Positions 1 to 4,965 of a stretch of 6,162 nucleotides of DNA are shown here, in pieces. The position numbers were made by a program, and so were the translations under genes. Source of the DNA: Candidatus Zixiibacteriota bacterium (GTDB lineage Bacteria; Zixibacteria; MSB-5A5; WJJR01); assembly GCA_014729565.1 (NCBI GenBank), contig WJJR01000494.1, forward strand, positions 1 through 6,162. The letters are read 5' to 3'. Position 1 is the stretch's first letter; the number at the start of each line of letters is the position of its first letter. The notes below the pieces were generated by a model. It worked only from the letters and a program-made list of their open reading frames with translations, was not told the origin of the DNA and did no database searches.

Positions 1-445
1 AGCGTGGGGTATAGAGCCACGCCAACTGGGACAATGCGTTGAGTTGAAAGACGGTGGAATCATCGACTGATGCGACACCATCGAGTACTTCGATCGTGTC
101 GGTGTACGCGCCGGCCGGGTACCAGAGCAGCCGGCCATCGTTGGCCAGGCCGGTGTATTCGGCAAGTATTCTAACATTGACCGGTCCCGGCGTCGCACAG
201 AGGCTGGTCAGCGAAATCTCGTCATTGGCGGCCGAGAGATTCCACCCGAGTTGATCGAGAATGTCCTGAACGGAGGGTTCGGTTGAATAGAATCCGGCCG
301 CCTTGCGTGTCAACGAGTCGGCCAGCGACTGGGCGTCGGCGGCGGCCGAAGTGACGTGAGCAGGCGGTGCAAGCACAATGCACAGGGCCACTGCCACAAT
401 GAGTATGGGGACGGTGAGTCGTTGTCTCGACTTCGGCGACCTCAT
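1..445 (-). CDS. Exported protein of unknown function, N-terminal part (runs off left edge)
   Basis: The minus strand is open from an ATG at 445-443 to the window edge, 148 codons without a stop; the C-terminus lies outside. The start is set by a strong Shine-Dalgarno AGGAGGT 7 nt upstream. Residues 2-9 are basic (R2, K5, R7, R9), residues 10-26 are hydrophobic (core VPILIVAVALCIVLA) and small residues follow (TSAAADA, about 32-38), so this is a typical Sec signal peptide with cleavage near residues 34-36. C22 is preceded by VAL, which is not a lipobox. The mature part begins with an amphipathic stretch (FYSTEPSVQDILDQLGWNL), then a region rich in Leu, Thr, Asp and Gly (GRLLWYPAGAYTDTIEVLDG) that looks like beta-sandwich sequence of a secreted or cell-surface protein. 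I do not recognise the family. The exported, coding nature is well supported; function is unknown. It is divergent from the small operon at 1240. Confidence 0.82.
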   Translation of the reverse strand, partial: MRSPKSRQRLTVPILIVAVALCIVLAPPAHVTSAAADAQSLADSLTRKAAGFYSTEPSVQDILDQLGWNLSAANDEISLTSLCATPGPVNVRILAEYTGLANDGRLLWYPAGAYTDTIEVLDGVASVDDSTVFQLNALSQLAWLYTPR

Positions 446-452
446 TGAGGAC

Positions 453-459
453 ACCTCCT
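453..459 (-). promoter_or_regulatory. Shine-Dalgarno of the exported-protein gene
   Basis: On the minus strand AGGAGGT lies 7 nt before the ATG at 445. It fixes the start of the partial gene and is the strongest ribosome site on this strand in the left third of the window. Confidence 0.8.
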
Positions 460-757
460 GTTACGGCACGATCAAGCGCATCGATTCCCCCCGGACTATG
501 CGAATGTTAAAAGACCGTTATGCCGTTCCTTTGAGCTGCATCTGGCCCTGCGGTTGTTGCGAAGTCGGCGATTTGGCGTACGATGCCGACAACTCAAGAG
601 ACGGCGATTATCAATCACTACAATCTCGATTTGTACCTGACTCGCGAGCACCATCAACCGCGGCGGGGTTTGGTCAAATGATGTCTCTCGCGGTGTAAAT
701 CCTTGGCGGTAAGGTGAGGTAGGGGCATTCCTCCTTGGCTCAGTTTCGAGCGACTGT

Positions 758-786
758 AATCTACTGCCAAGTCGTGGATTTGTCAA
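758..786 (-). promoter_or_regulatory. Candidate sigma-70 type promoter pointing to the exported-protein gene
   Basis: Reading the minus strand, a perfect -35 box TTGACA (786-781) is followed after exactly 17 nt by TAGATT (763-758), which matches 4 of 6 positions of the -10 consensus. Transcription would start near 751, about 305 nt before the ATG at 445, giving an unusually long leader. No closer promoter stands out. The match is by eye. Confidence 0.45.
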
Positions 787-874
787 CATAACGGGGCCTG
801 TCTCGGTTTTCACACTAGCGGCAAAAGCACCGACGAGTTGTGCATCGCTCAGCCCTGCATATCGTGTCATTCTC

Positions 875-891
875 ATGGCCAACCGCTTGCT
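875..891 (+). promoter_or_regulatory. Weak sigma-54 promoter candidate
   Basis: ATGGCCAACCGCTTGCT has the required GG-N10-GC geometry (GG 877-878, GC 889-890) and a perfect TTGCT at -12, but the -24 element is TGGCCAA and not TGGCACG. The region just downstream (about 902-1190) has no convincing gene, so a product would be a non-coding RNA or a long leader for the gene at 1240. It may be chance. Confidence 0.2.
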
Positions 892-997
892 CCTTAATTG
901 GTTAACCGGTCGTGTCTCCGGGCGGCACATTGGCCATGCCGTCGGCGCTGGCTTTAGGGCGCAAATCGCGTACCGCGTTGACCGCCTTGTTCATTCT

Positions 998-1056
998 GTC
1001 ACAATGTCATGGGTCAAGGAGCTAGTCAAAATCCGTCAGAATCTGTCCGCCTGTCC
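998..1056 (+). repeat. Cluster of GTCA/GTCC direct repeats
   Basis: GTCA occurs at 998, 1006, 1013, 1025 and 1035, and GTCC at 1045 and 1053. Three of these (1025, 1035, 1045) are spaced exactly 10 bp, and two are full 9-of-10 style tandem units (AGTCAAAATC then CGTCAGAATC). Helically phased direct repeats just upstream of two dyads look like a protein-binding array, possibly for the response regulator or another activator. Its function is not shown by the sequence. Confidence 0.4.
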
Positions 1057-1068
1057 AGTTTTTGACAG
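1051..1068. promoter_or_regulatory. Dyad 1, candidate activator/operator site
   Basis: CTGTC-N8-GACAG has perfect 5-bp arms around a T-rich centre (CAGTTTTT). It is similar in sequence and geometry to dyad 2 at 1081-1100, with centres 31 bp apart, close to three helical turns. The centre lies about 160 bp before the predicted sigma-54 start near 1220, a normal position for an enhancer bound by an NtrC-family dimer. Confidence 0.5.
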
Positions 1069-1080
1069 ACTATCGCTCAA

Positions 1081-1100
1081 GTTGTCTAATTTTGGACGAC
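1081..1100. promoter_or_regulatory. Dyad 2, candidate activator/operator site
   Basis: GTTGTC-N8-GACGAC is a 6-bp-arm dyad with one T/G mismatch. The core TGTC-N8-GAC and T-rich spacer match dyad 1 (12 of 16 core positions identical). Its centre lies about 130 bp before the predicted sigma-54 start. It also overlaps the -35 of the sigma-70 type candidate at 1092-1120, so a bound protein could both block that promoter and activate the sigma-54 one. Confidence 0.5.
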
Positions 1101-1120
1101 GGCGCAGAAAGTGCTACACT
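1092..1120 (+). promoter_or_regulatory. Candidate sigma-70 type promoter (extended -10)
   Basis: TTGGAC (1092-1097) and TACACT (1115-1120) are separated by exactly 17 nt, and TGC directly before the -10 gives an extended -10 element (TGCTACACT). The -35 is poor (3 of 6) and the -10 is 4 of 6. Start would be near 1127, giving a leader of about 110 nt for the gene at 1240. It may be an alternative, basal promoter for the small operon. Confidence 0.35.
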
Positions 1121-1130
1121 CTTGCCCCTA

Positions 1131-1145
1131 TTGGGTTAATCCCAA
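1131..1145. promoter_or_regulatory. Palindrome, possible operator
   Basis: TTGGG-TTAAT-CCCAA is a perfect 5-bp inverted repeat around a 5-nt AT-rich centre. It lies just downstream of the predicted start of the sigma-70 type promoter and about 50 bp before the sigma-54 promoter, a suitable place for an operator. The small HTH protein encoded downstream is a possible binder; this is inference. Confidence 0.35.
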
Positions 1146-1193
1146 CTTAATGTTAGACATGTGGTTTGGCATTTTGTTCCGAATTGCACAAGG

Positions 1194-1210
1194 TTGGCAT
1201 CGTCCTTGCT
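1194..1210 (+). promoter_or_regulatory. Sigma-54 (RpoN) -24/-12 promoter
   Basis: TTGGCATCGTCCTTGCT has GG at 1196-1197 and GC at 1208-1209 with exactly 10 nt between, a TTGGCA -24 element and a perfect TTGCT -12 element. It differs from the consensus TTGGCACG-N4-TTGCT only in the less conserved CG. Transcription should start near 1220, about 20 nt before the ATG at 1240 and just ahead of its GGAGG. An NtrC-family activator, the class that sigma-54 promoters require, is encoded 2.3 kb downstream. Confidence 0.75.
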
Positions 1211-1239
1211 CATAGGTAAGGACCGCTACGGAGGATGAA

Positions 1240-1425
1240 ATGACGTGTTCGAACTGCCAATATACGCTGACTGAAAGTGAAAGAGTCTTGTGCCAGTTGG
1301 GGGGAAGTCATTACTGCCCCCGTTGCTGGACCCGGATCACACAACCGCGCCGGGCAGCGGCAATGCGCGAAAACAGCCGGATCACGGCTTCGCTGCAGCT
1401 CACCCCGGTCCGGGACGGCGACTGA
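1240..1425 (+). CDS. Small zinc-knuckle protein (61 aa)
   Basis: The start ATG has GGAGG (1230-1234) 5 nt upstream and follows the sigma-54 promoter directly. The 61-residue product carries two CxxC pairs, C3-x2-C6 near the N-terminus and C26-x2-C29 (YCPRCW), 19 residues apart. H24 and C18 are further possible ligands. This is the layout of a short treble-clef or zinc-ribbon domain. The remaining 30 residues are basic (RRAAAMRENSR) and then polar, with no membrane segment, so a cytoplasmic nucleic-acid-binding or protein-docking adaptor is plausible. I cannot name a family. It is first in a two-gene unit with the HTH protein at 1509 (83 nt gap) that ends at the terminator at 1709. Promoter, ribosome site and Cys pattern support a real gene; its function is unknown. 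Confidence 0.7.
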   Translation: MTCSNCQYTLTESERVLCQLGGSHYCPRCWTRITQPRRAAAMRENSRITASLQLTPVRDGD

Positions 1426-1508
1426 GCAGACCGTAGCGGATCGCCCGCTGCACCCAGGATTGAATGAAGAGACTGAATCATAAACTGGTAAACCTCGAGG
1501 GAGGAGAC

Positions 1509-1685
1509 ATGAAACGCAGAGAGCGCATCCAGATGGTCCGCAAGCTTCTGTGGACGAACCGTCAGATTTCGCTTCAGGACATTGCCAAGGAGACGGGAGT
1601 ATCGTTGCGCACCACCTACCGTGACCTTCATACGGTGTATTCGCACCCGATGAATGATACACGGCCCAGCCCAAACGCTCAGTAG
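1509..1685 (+). CDS. Small DeoR-type helix-turn-helix protein (58 aa)
   Basis: The chosen ATG follows a purine-rich GGGAGGAG (1499-1506). An in-frame ATG at 1464 would add 15 residues (MKRLNHKLVNLEGGD) but has only a weak AGGA site. From 1509 the protein begins MKRRERIQMVRKLLWTNRQI and continues SLQDIAKETGVSLRTTYRDL. This fits the N-terminal helix-turn-helix of DeoR-like and HTH_11 regulators: an RRERI opening helix, a D-I-A-x-E-x-G-V-S turn and an R-T-x-Y-R-D-L recognition helix (about residues 22-41). Full DeoR regulators have about 250 residues with a sugar-phosphate domain; here only about 17 polar residues follow, so it is a free-standing DNA-binding domain. It probably acts as a dimer, with a partner, or as an autoregulator. 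It is the last gene before a strong terminator. Confidence 0.75.
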   Translation: MKRRERIQMVRKLLWTNRQISLQDIAKETGVSLRTTYRDLHTVYSHPMNDTRPSPNAQ

Positions 1686-1708
1686 TACTCCTTCACCTGT
1701 TCTGCCCG

Positions 1709-1751
1709 CAGCGGGTCCCGGGATTATCCTCCCGGGACCCGCTGTCTTTTG
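1709..1751 (+). terminator. Rho-independent terminator of the small operon
   Basis: A 15-bp perfect inverted repeat (1709-1723 with 1730-1744, arm CAGCGGGTCCCGGGA) encloses a 6-nt loop (TTATCC) and is followed by TCTTTTGTGTT. It begins 24 nt after the HTH stop codon. It should insulate the kinase operon from upstream transcription, so that operon needs its own promoter within 1745-1826. Confidence 0.9.
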
Positions 1752-1753
1752 TG

Positions 1754-1781
1754 TTGATTCGCTGGGCTGGGGTGTTACGCT
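1754..1781 (+). promoter_or_regulatory. Weak promoter candidate for the kinase-regulator operon
   Basis: TTGATT (1754-1759) and TACGCT (1776-1781) are 16 nt apart. Both are partial matches to sigma-70 boxes. It is suggested mainly because the terminator just upstream leaves little room for any other promoter. I found no sigma-54 match between the terminator and the kinase. Confidence 0.25.
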
Positions 1782-1813
1782 TATGGGTCGGGGAGCCATG
1801 CAGCGAGACAGAG

Positions 1814-1819
1814 AAGGAG
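1814..1819 (+). promoter_or_regulatory. Orphan Shine-Dalgarno before the kinase
   Basis: AAGGAG is followed after 7 nt by ACG (1827-1829), in frame with the kinase. No ATG, GTG or TTG stands at the right distance. If ACG, or an ATG lost through a T-to-C change, is the true start, the kinase gains 25 residues that complete its first membrane helix. Confidence 0.5.
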
Positions 1820-1901
1820 AATCGCCACGACACTCACTCAGCGCCTGCTCGGGTTAGCACCGCACCCACGACTGCGCCTCAACACCGCCGCCCTGCTGTT
1901 C

Positions 1902-3506
1902 GTGGTATTTGCCCTGCCGGCGGTCGTTGCGGGGACCGGCTTCTATTGGTTTGCCCAGTCGGCCGTTGTGGAAGAGGTGGAATTTGAGATGTCGCTGGTA
2001 GCGGCGCATGAGGAGGCCATCATCAGCGATTGGATTCGGGAGCGGCGTTTCGATCTGGGGGTAATTGCCCAGGTGGGTTCAATCAATGACGCTGTCCGCC
2101 GCGTTCTTCAGGGACGTCCGGGTGCAACCGACTCGTTGCGCTACCTGCTCAGCCGGGCGCGGCTCTTTTTCGGTGAGCGATACAGCTCGTTTCGCGTGTT
2201 CAGCCCGGAGGGAGAACTCATTCACGGCGAATCTGAGAGCCATGACCGCTCGACACTGGTCGCGGCGCTTCAAGGATCAACGGCGGTGTCGCACGACGTG
2301 GTGAATGCCGGTCGTTCCAACTCTGCGCTGGAATTCTATGCCCCGATCGTGGAGCACAGTGAGCCTCCAAAGGGGGTTCTTGTCGCCACGGTGCCCACGA
2401 CACCGATGTTTACCCTGCTCAACACGCCGATTTCGCCTGTTGGCTGGATTCACCTCTTTGACCGCCACGGTCAGGTGCTCACGAGCTCCTCGCTGGCCGA
2501 TACGATGCGCACGAGTGGGGCGTCGGTACCTGATCCGGACGCCGTAATCGATCCATCCCGCGATTCATCACAGTATGTCCGTCAAGCCGGTGACGTTGAA
2601 CTGATGGGCTCGGCCCGACGGGTTTCCGAAATGAATTGGGTGGTCACGGTTGAGCGCAATCGCGACGAGGCGTTGGCACGATTGGCCTACATGCGGCGCG
2701 TTCTGTGGTCGGTGATCGTTGCCATTGTCTTGCTGGGGGGCGGCGTCGCTATCGGCATGTCAACGCTGACGGTTCGGCGACTGGAGCGGCGGGAACGGGA
2801 ACTGCAAACCACCCACGAACAGCTCATCACGGCCGACCGCTTGGCCTCCGTCGGGATGATGGCGGCCTCGATGGCACATGAGATCAACAATCCGCTGACG
2901 ACCATCAAAGTGCTCATTCACTCGCTGCGGCAGCGGGCCGCGTCGAATAAAGCCCTCGAAACCGACATTAACATTGTGCTCAGTGAGATCGACAAGATCA
3001 AAGCGCTGGTGCTGCGCTTTCTCCAGTTCGCGCGTCCCCGCGATCCCGAATTCTCCGCAGTCCAACTTGAGGATATCCTCAGCCGTATCGCCGGGCTGAT
3101 CCGTCACCAGGCACAAAGCCACGGGATACTGATTTTCGAGAAGTATGATGCGGATCTGGGTCCGGTTTGGGCGGACGGTTCTCAAATCGGCCAGATGTTC
3201 CTGAACATCCTTCTGAATGCCATCGATGCCACTCCGCCGGGCGGTGAAGTCCACGTATCCACCTCGGTGGCCGACGCCGAACGAGCCCGCGTGACGATCT
3301 GGAATTCCGGCCCGCCGCTACCGAATGAAATCAAAGAGCAGATCTTCGAGCCCTTTTTCAGCACGAAGACGACCGGGACGGGATTGGGCCTGTCGATTGC
3401 ACGTACCATCATTGAAAAGCACGGCGGGGAGATCTCCGCCGAGGGCCACGACGACGACGGCACCACATTTACCATGCTGTTGCGCCGTCGCGCCGTACAC
3501 TCATGA
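1902..3506 (+). CDS. Cache-type membrane sensor histidine kinase (NtrB/AtoS/ZraS-like)
   Basis: Sensor kinase, 534 residues from GTG 1902, the only canonical start in frame. The true N-terminus is probably near 1827 (ACG after AAGGAG), because the frame is open from 1758 and those codons complete the first membrane helix (LLFVVFALPAVVAGTGFYWF). Then come an extracytoplasmic region of about 230 residues resembling a double Cache ligand-binding domain, a second membrane helix (about 266-288) and, without an obvious HAMP or PAS domain, a charged coiled coil (RRLERRERELQTTHEQL). The HisKA domain has phospho-acceptor H326 in HEINNPL. The ATPase domain has the N box (N435, N439, LNAID), a variant G1 box NSGPP (N468 where Asp is usual), an F box (FEPFFSTK) and the G2 box GTGLGL (492-497). 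The protein should autophosphorylate on ligand binding and pass phosphate to the regulator, whose start overlaps its stop. The ligand is unknown; Cache domains often bind small organic acids or amino acids. Confidence 0.93.
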   Translation: MVFALPAVVAGTGFYWFAQSAVVEEVEFEMSLVAAHEEAIISDWIRERRFDLGVIAQVGSINDAVRRVLQGRPGATDSLRYLLSRARLFFGERYSSFRVFSPEGELIHGESESHDRSTLVAALQGSTAVSHDVVNAGRSNSALEFYAPIVEHSEPPKGVLVATVPTTPMFTLLNTPISPVGWIHLFDRHGQVLTSSSLADTMRTSGASVPDPDAVIDPSRDSSQYVRQAGDVELMGSARRVSEMNWVVTVERNRDEALARLAYMRRVLWSVIVAIVLLGGGVAIGMSTLTVRRLERRERELQTTHEQLITADRLASVGMMAASMAHEINNPLTTIKVLIHSLRQRAASNKALETDINIVLSEIDKIKALVLRFLQFARPRDPEFSAVQLEDILSRIAGLIRHQAQSHGILIFEKYDADLGPVWADGSQIGQMFLNILLNAIDATPPGGEVHVSTSVADAERARVTIWNSGPPLPNEIKEQIFEPFFSTKTTGTGLGLSIARTIIEKHGGEISAEGHDDDGTTFTMLLRRRAVHS

Positions 3507-4948
3507 TGAAGCAGACCGTTCTCATTGTCGATGACGATCGCAACTTGCGCTACGCGCTGCGTCGTATTCTCGAACCCAACGGATACATGGTGGAGGAGGC
3601 CGGGTCGGCCGAGGAGGCGCTCGATCGTCTCGATCCACAGCGGCATTCGATCGTCTTCATGGATTTGCGCATGACCGGCATGTCGGGCCTGGAGGGGCTG
3701 AAGCTGATCCGCGAGATCGACACCAAAATCCCCGTGATCATCATGACCGCGTTCGGCACGACCGAACTGGCGATCGAAGCGGTCAAGCTCGGCGCGTACG
3801 ACTTCATCCTGAAGCCGTTCGAAGTCGATGACATTGTGCGGCTGACCGAACAGGCATCGAATGCCTATCGGCTGATGACGCGCAGAGTCGACATGGTGCA
3901 AAAGCCGGCGCCGGAGTCGCAGGAAGCGGACACCTTGATCGGTCGTTCGCGGCCGATGCAGGAAGTGTACAAGCAAATCGGTCGTGTCGCACAATCCAGT
4001 GCCACGGTTTTGATTCGCGGGGCATCGGGAACCGGCAAGGAGTTGGTGGCGCGCGCCATTTATCATCATTCCAACCGCAATGCACAGCCGTTTCTGGCCG
4101 TCAATTGTGCGGCGATCCCCGAAGGTTTGCTGGAAAGCGAACTGTTCGGCCACGAACGCGGCGCGTTTACATCGGCCGAACATCGGCGTATCGGGAAATT
4201 CGAGCGCGCGCACGGTGGGACGCTGTTCCTCGATGAAATCGGCGATATGAGTACGGTCACGCAGGCCAAGATTCTGCGTGTGCTGCAGGACGGTGTGATC
4301 GAACGGGTTGGCGGTAATGAACCGATTCATGTTGATGCGCGCATTATCGCAGCAACACACCGTGACCTTGCGCAGATGATCGATTCCGGCGGCTTTCGCG
4401 AAGATTTGTTTTTCCGGCTGAATGTCTTTACGATCGAGCTTCCCTCGCTCGATGAACGCAAGGACGACATTCCGCTGCTGGTGCAGTACTTCGTTGCACG
4501 CGGGAATCAACAGCTGGGCAAGAGCGTTACGCAGATTCCCGACGAAACGATCAGCAAACTCTCGGAACACAACTGGCGCGGGAATGTCCGTGAACTCGAA
4601 AACGTTATCGGGCGCGCGTTGATCATTACCAACGGCCCGACGCTGCTGCCGGAGTCGATCCAATTCGGCGACGAGGTGCAACCGGTACAATCGCCCGATG
4701 GCGAGGTTACCGACGAAGAACTGCTTGACCGCGTCTTTTCACGGCTGGCGCATCAGTTTGATCACGAGTCGGGCGATCCCATTCTGGCGACATTGGAGCG
4801 GGAAATGCTGTCGCGTGCGATGGAACGTGAACAAGGCAACCAGGTGCACGCCGCCAAGCTGCTCGGGATGTCGCGTCAGACGCTGCGCAATCGCCTGTCG
4901 GCACGACCGGACAGCGAAAGTGAAATCACCGACGAAGACCAAGCCTGA
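3503..4948 (+). CDS. NtrC-family sigma-54-dependent response regulator
   Basis: This 481-residue protein has the standard receiver, AAA+ and Fis-type HTH order of NtrC/ZraR/AtoC regulators. The receiver (about 1-120) has acidic pocket D11/D12, phospho-acceptor D54 (FMDLRM), T82 and K104 (KPF). The AAA+ domain (about 143-385) has Walker A GASGTGKE (173-180, K179; usual form GESGTGKE), the sigma-54 contact loop as GAFTSA (220-225) where GAFTGA is the norm, Walker B LFLDE (D244, E245), an FREDLFFRLN arginine-finger region and sensor II NWRGNVREL. The C-terminus carries a Fis-type HTH (HAAKLLGMSRQTLRNRL) and an acidic tail. ATG 3503 overlaps the kinase stop as ATGA; a second ATG at 3506 is possible. 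There is no strong Shine-Dalgarno, so translation is probably coupled to the kinase. It should bind enhancers and activate sigma-54 promoters; the one at 1194-1210 is the natural candidate. Confidence 0.96.
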   Translation: MMKQTVLIVDDDRNLRYALRRILEPNGYMVEEAGSAEEALDRLDPQRHSIVFMDLRMTGMSGLEGLKLIREIDTKIPVIIMTAFGTTELAIEAVKLGAYDFILKPFEVDDIVRLTEQASNAYRLMTRRVDMVQKPAPESQEADTLIGRSRPMQEVYKQIGRVAQSSATVLIRGASGTGKELVARAIYHHSNRNAQPFLAVNCAAIPEGLLESELFGHERGAFTSAEHRRIGKFERAHGGTLFLDEIGDMSTVTQAKILRVLQDGVIERVGGNEPIHVDARIIAATHRDLAQMIDSGGFREDLFFRLNVFTIELPSLDERKDDIPLLVQYFVARGNQQLGKSVTQIPDETISKLSEHNWRGNVRELENVIGRALIITNGPTLLPESIQFGDEVQPVQSPDGEVTDEELLDRVFSRLAHQFDHESGDPILATLEREMLSRAMEREQGNQVHAAKLLGMSRQTLRNRLSARPDSESEITDEDQA

Positions 4949-4965
4949 CACTTGTCCCTCCAGAC

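Larger units (their letters stand above)
446..874. other. Non-coding region upstream of the exported-protein gene
   Basis: I see no convincing gene here. Open frames on both strands (for example minus 496-930) have Arg/Pro/Thr-rich, low-complexity translations without a recognisable fold. The stretch holds the minus-strand promoter candidate at 758-786 and, on the minus strand, an AAGGAGG just before a 24-codon reading frame (728-654) that could be a leader peptide or chance. I recognise no tRNA or known riboswitch class. Confidence 0.5.

Noticed and set aside
378..382. C22 of the exported protein as a lipoprotein cysteine
   Set aside because: The residues before it are V-A-L; a lipobox needs a small residue (Gly, Ala or Ser) at -1, and the Cys lies inside the hydrophobic core.
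496..930. Minus-strand open frame of 144 codons
   Set aside because: The translation is Arg/Pro/Thr-rich without hydrophobic-core or motif pattern, the ATG has no good ribosome site, and the frame runs through the promoter candidate of the exported-protein gene.
998..1100. CRISPR array
   Set aside because: The repeats are only 4-10 bp, with no constant long repeat or uniform spacers, and no cas genes are present.
875..1150. Plus-strand open frame of 91 codons
   Set aside because: Its start lies inside the weak sigma-54 candidate, no Shine-Dalgarno precedes it, the protein resembles nothing known, and it would cover the dyads and repeats.
1166..1189. TTTGGCATT...TTGCAC as an additional sigma-54 promoter
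   Set aside because: GG and GC are 16 nt apart and sigma-54 requires 10, although TTGGCAT is repeated 28 bp later in the real candidate.
2673..2688. TTGGCACG resembling a sigma-54 -24 element inside the kinase gene
   Set aside because: The -12 position has CT where GC is required after N10, and it lies within coding sequence.
3182..4690. Minus-strand open frame of 502 codons
   Set aside because: It is the antisense shadow of the kinase and regulator genes, caused by high-GC third positions; His/Arg/Gln-rich with no fold.
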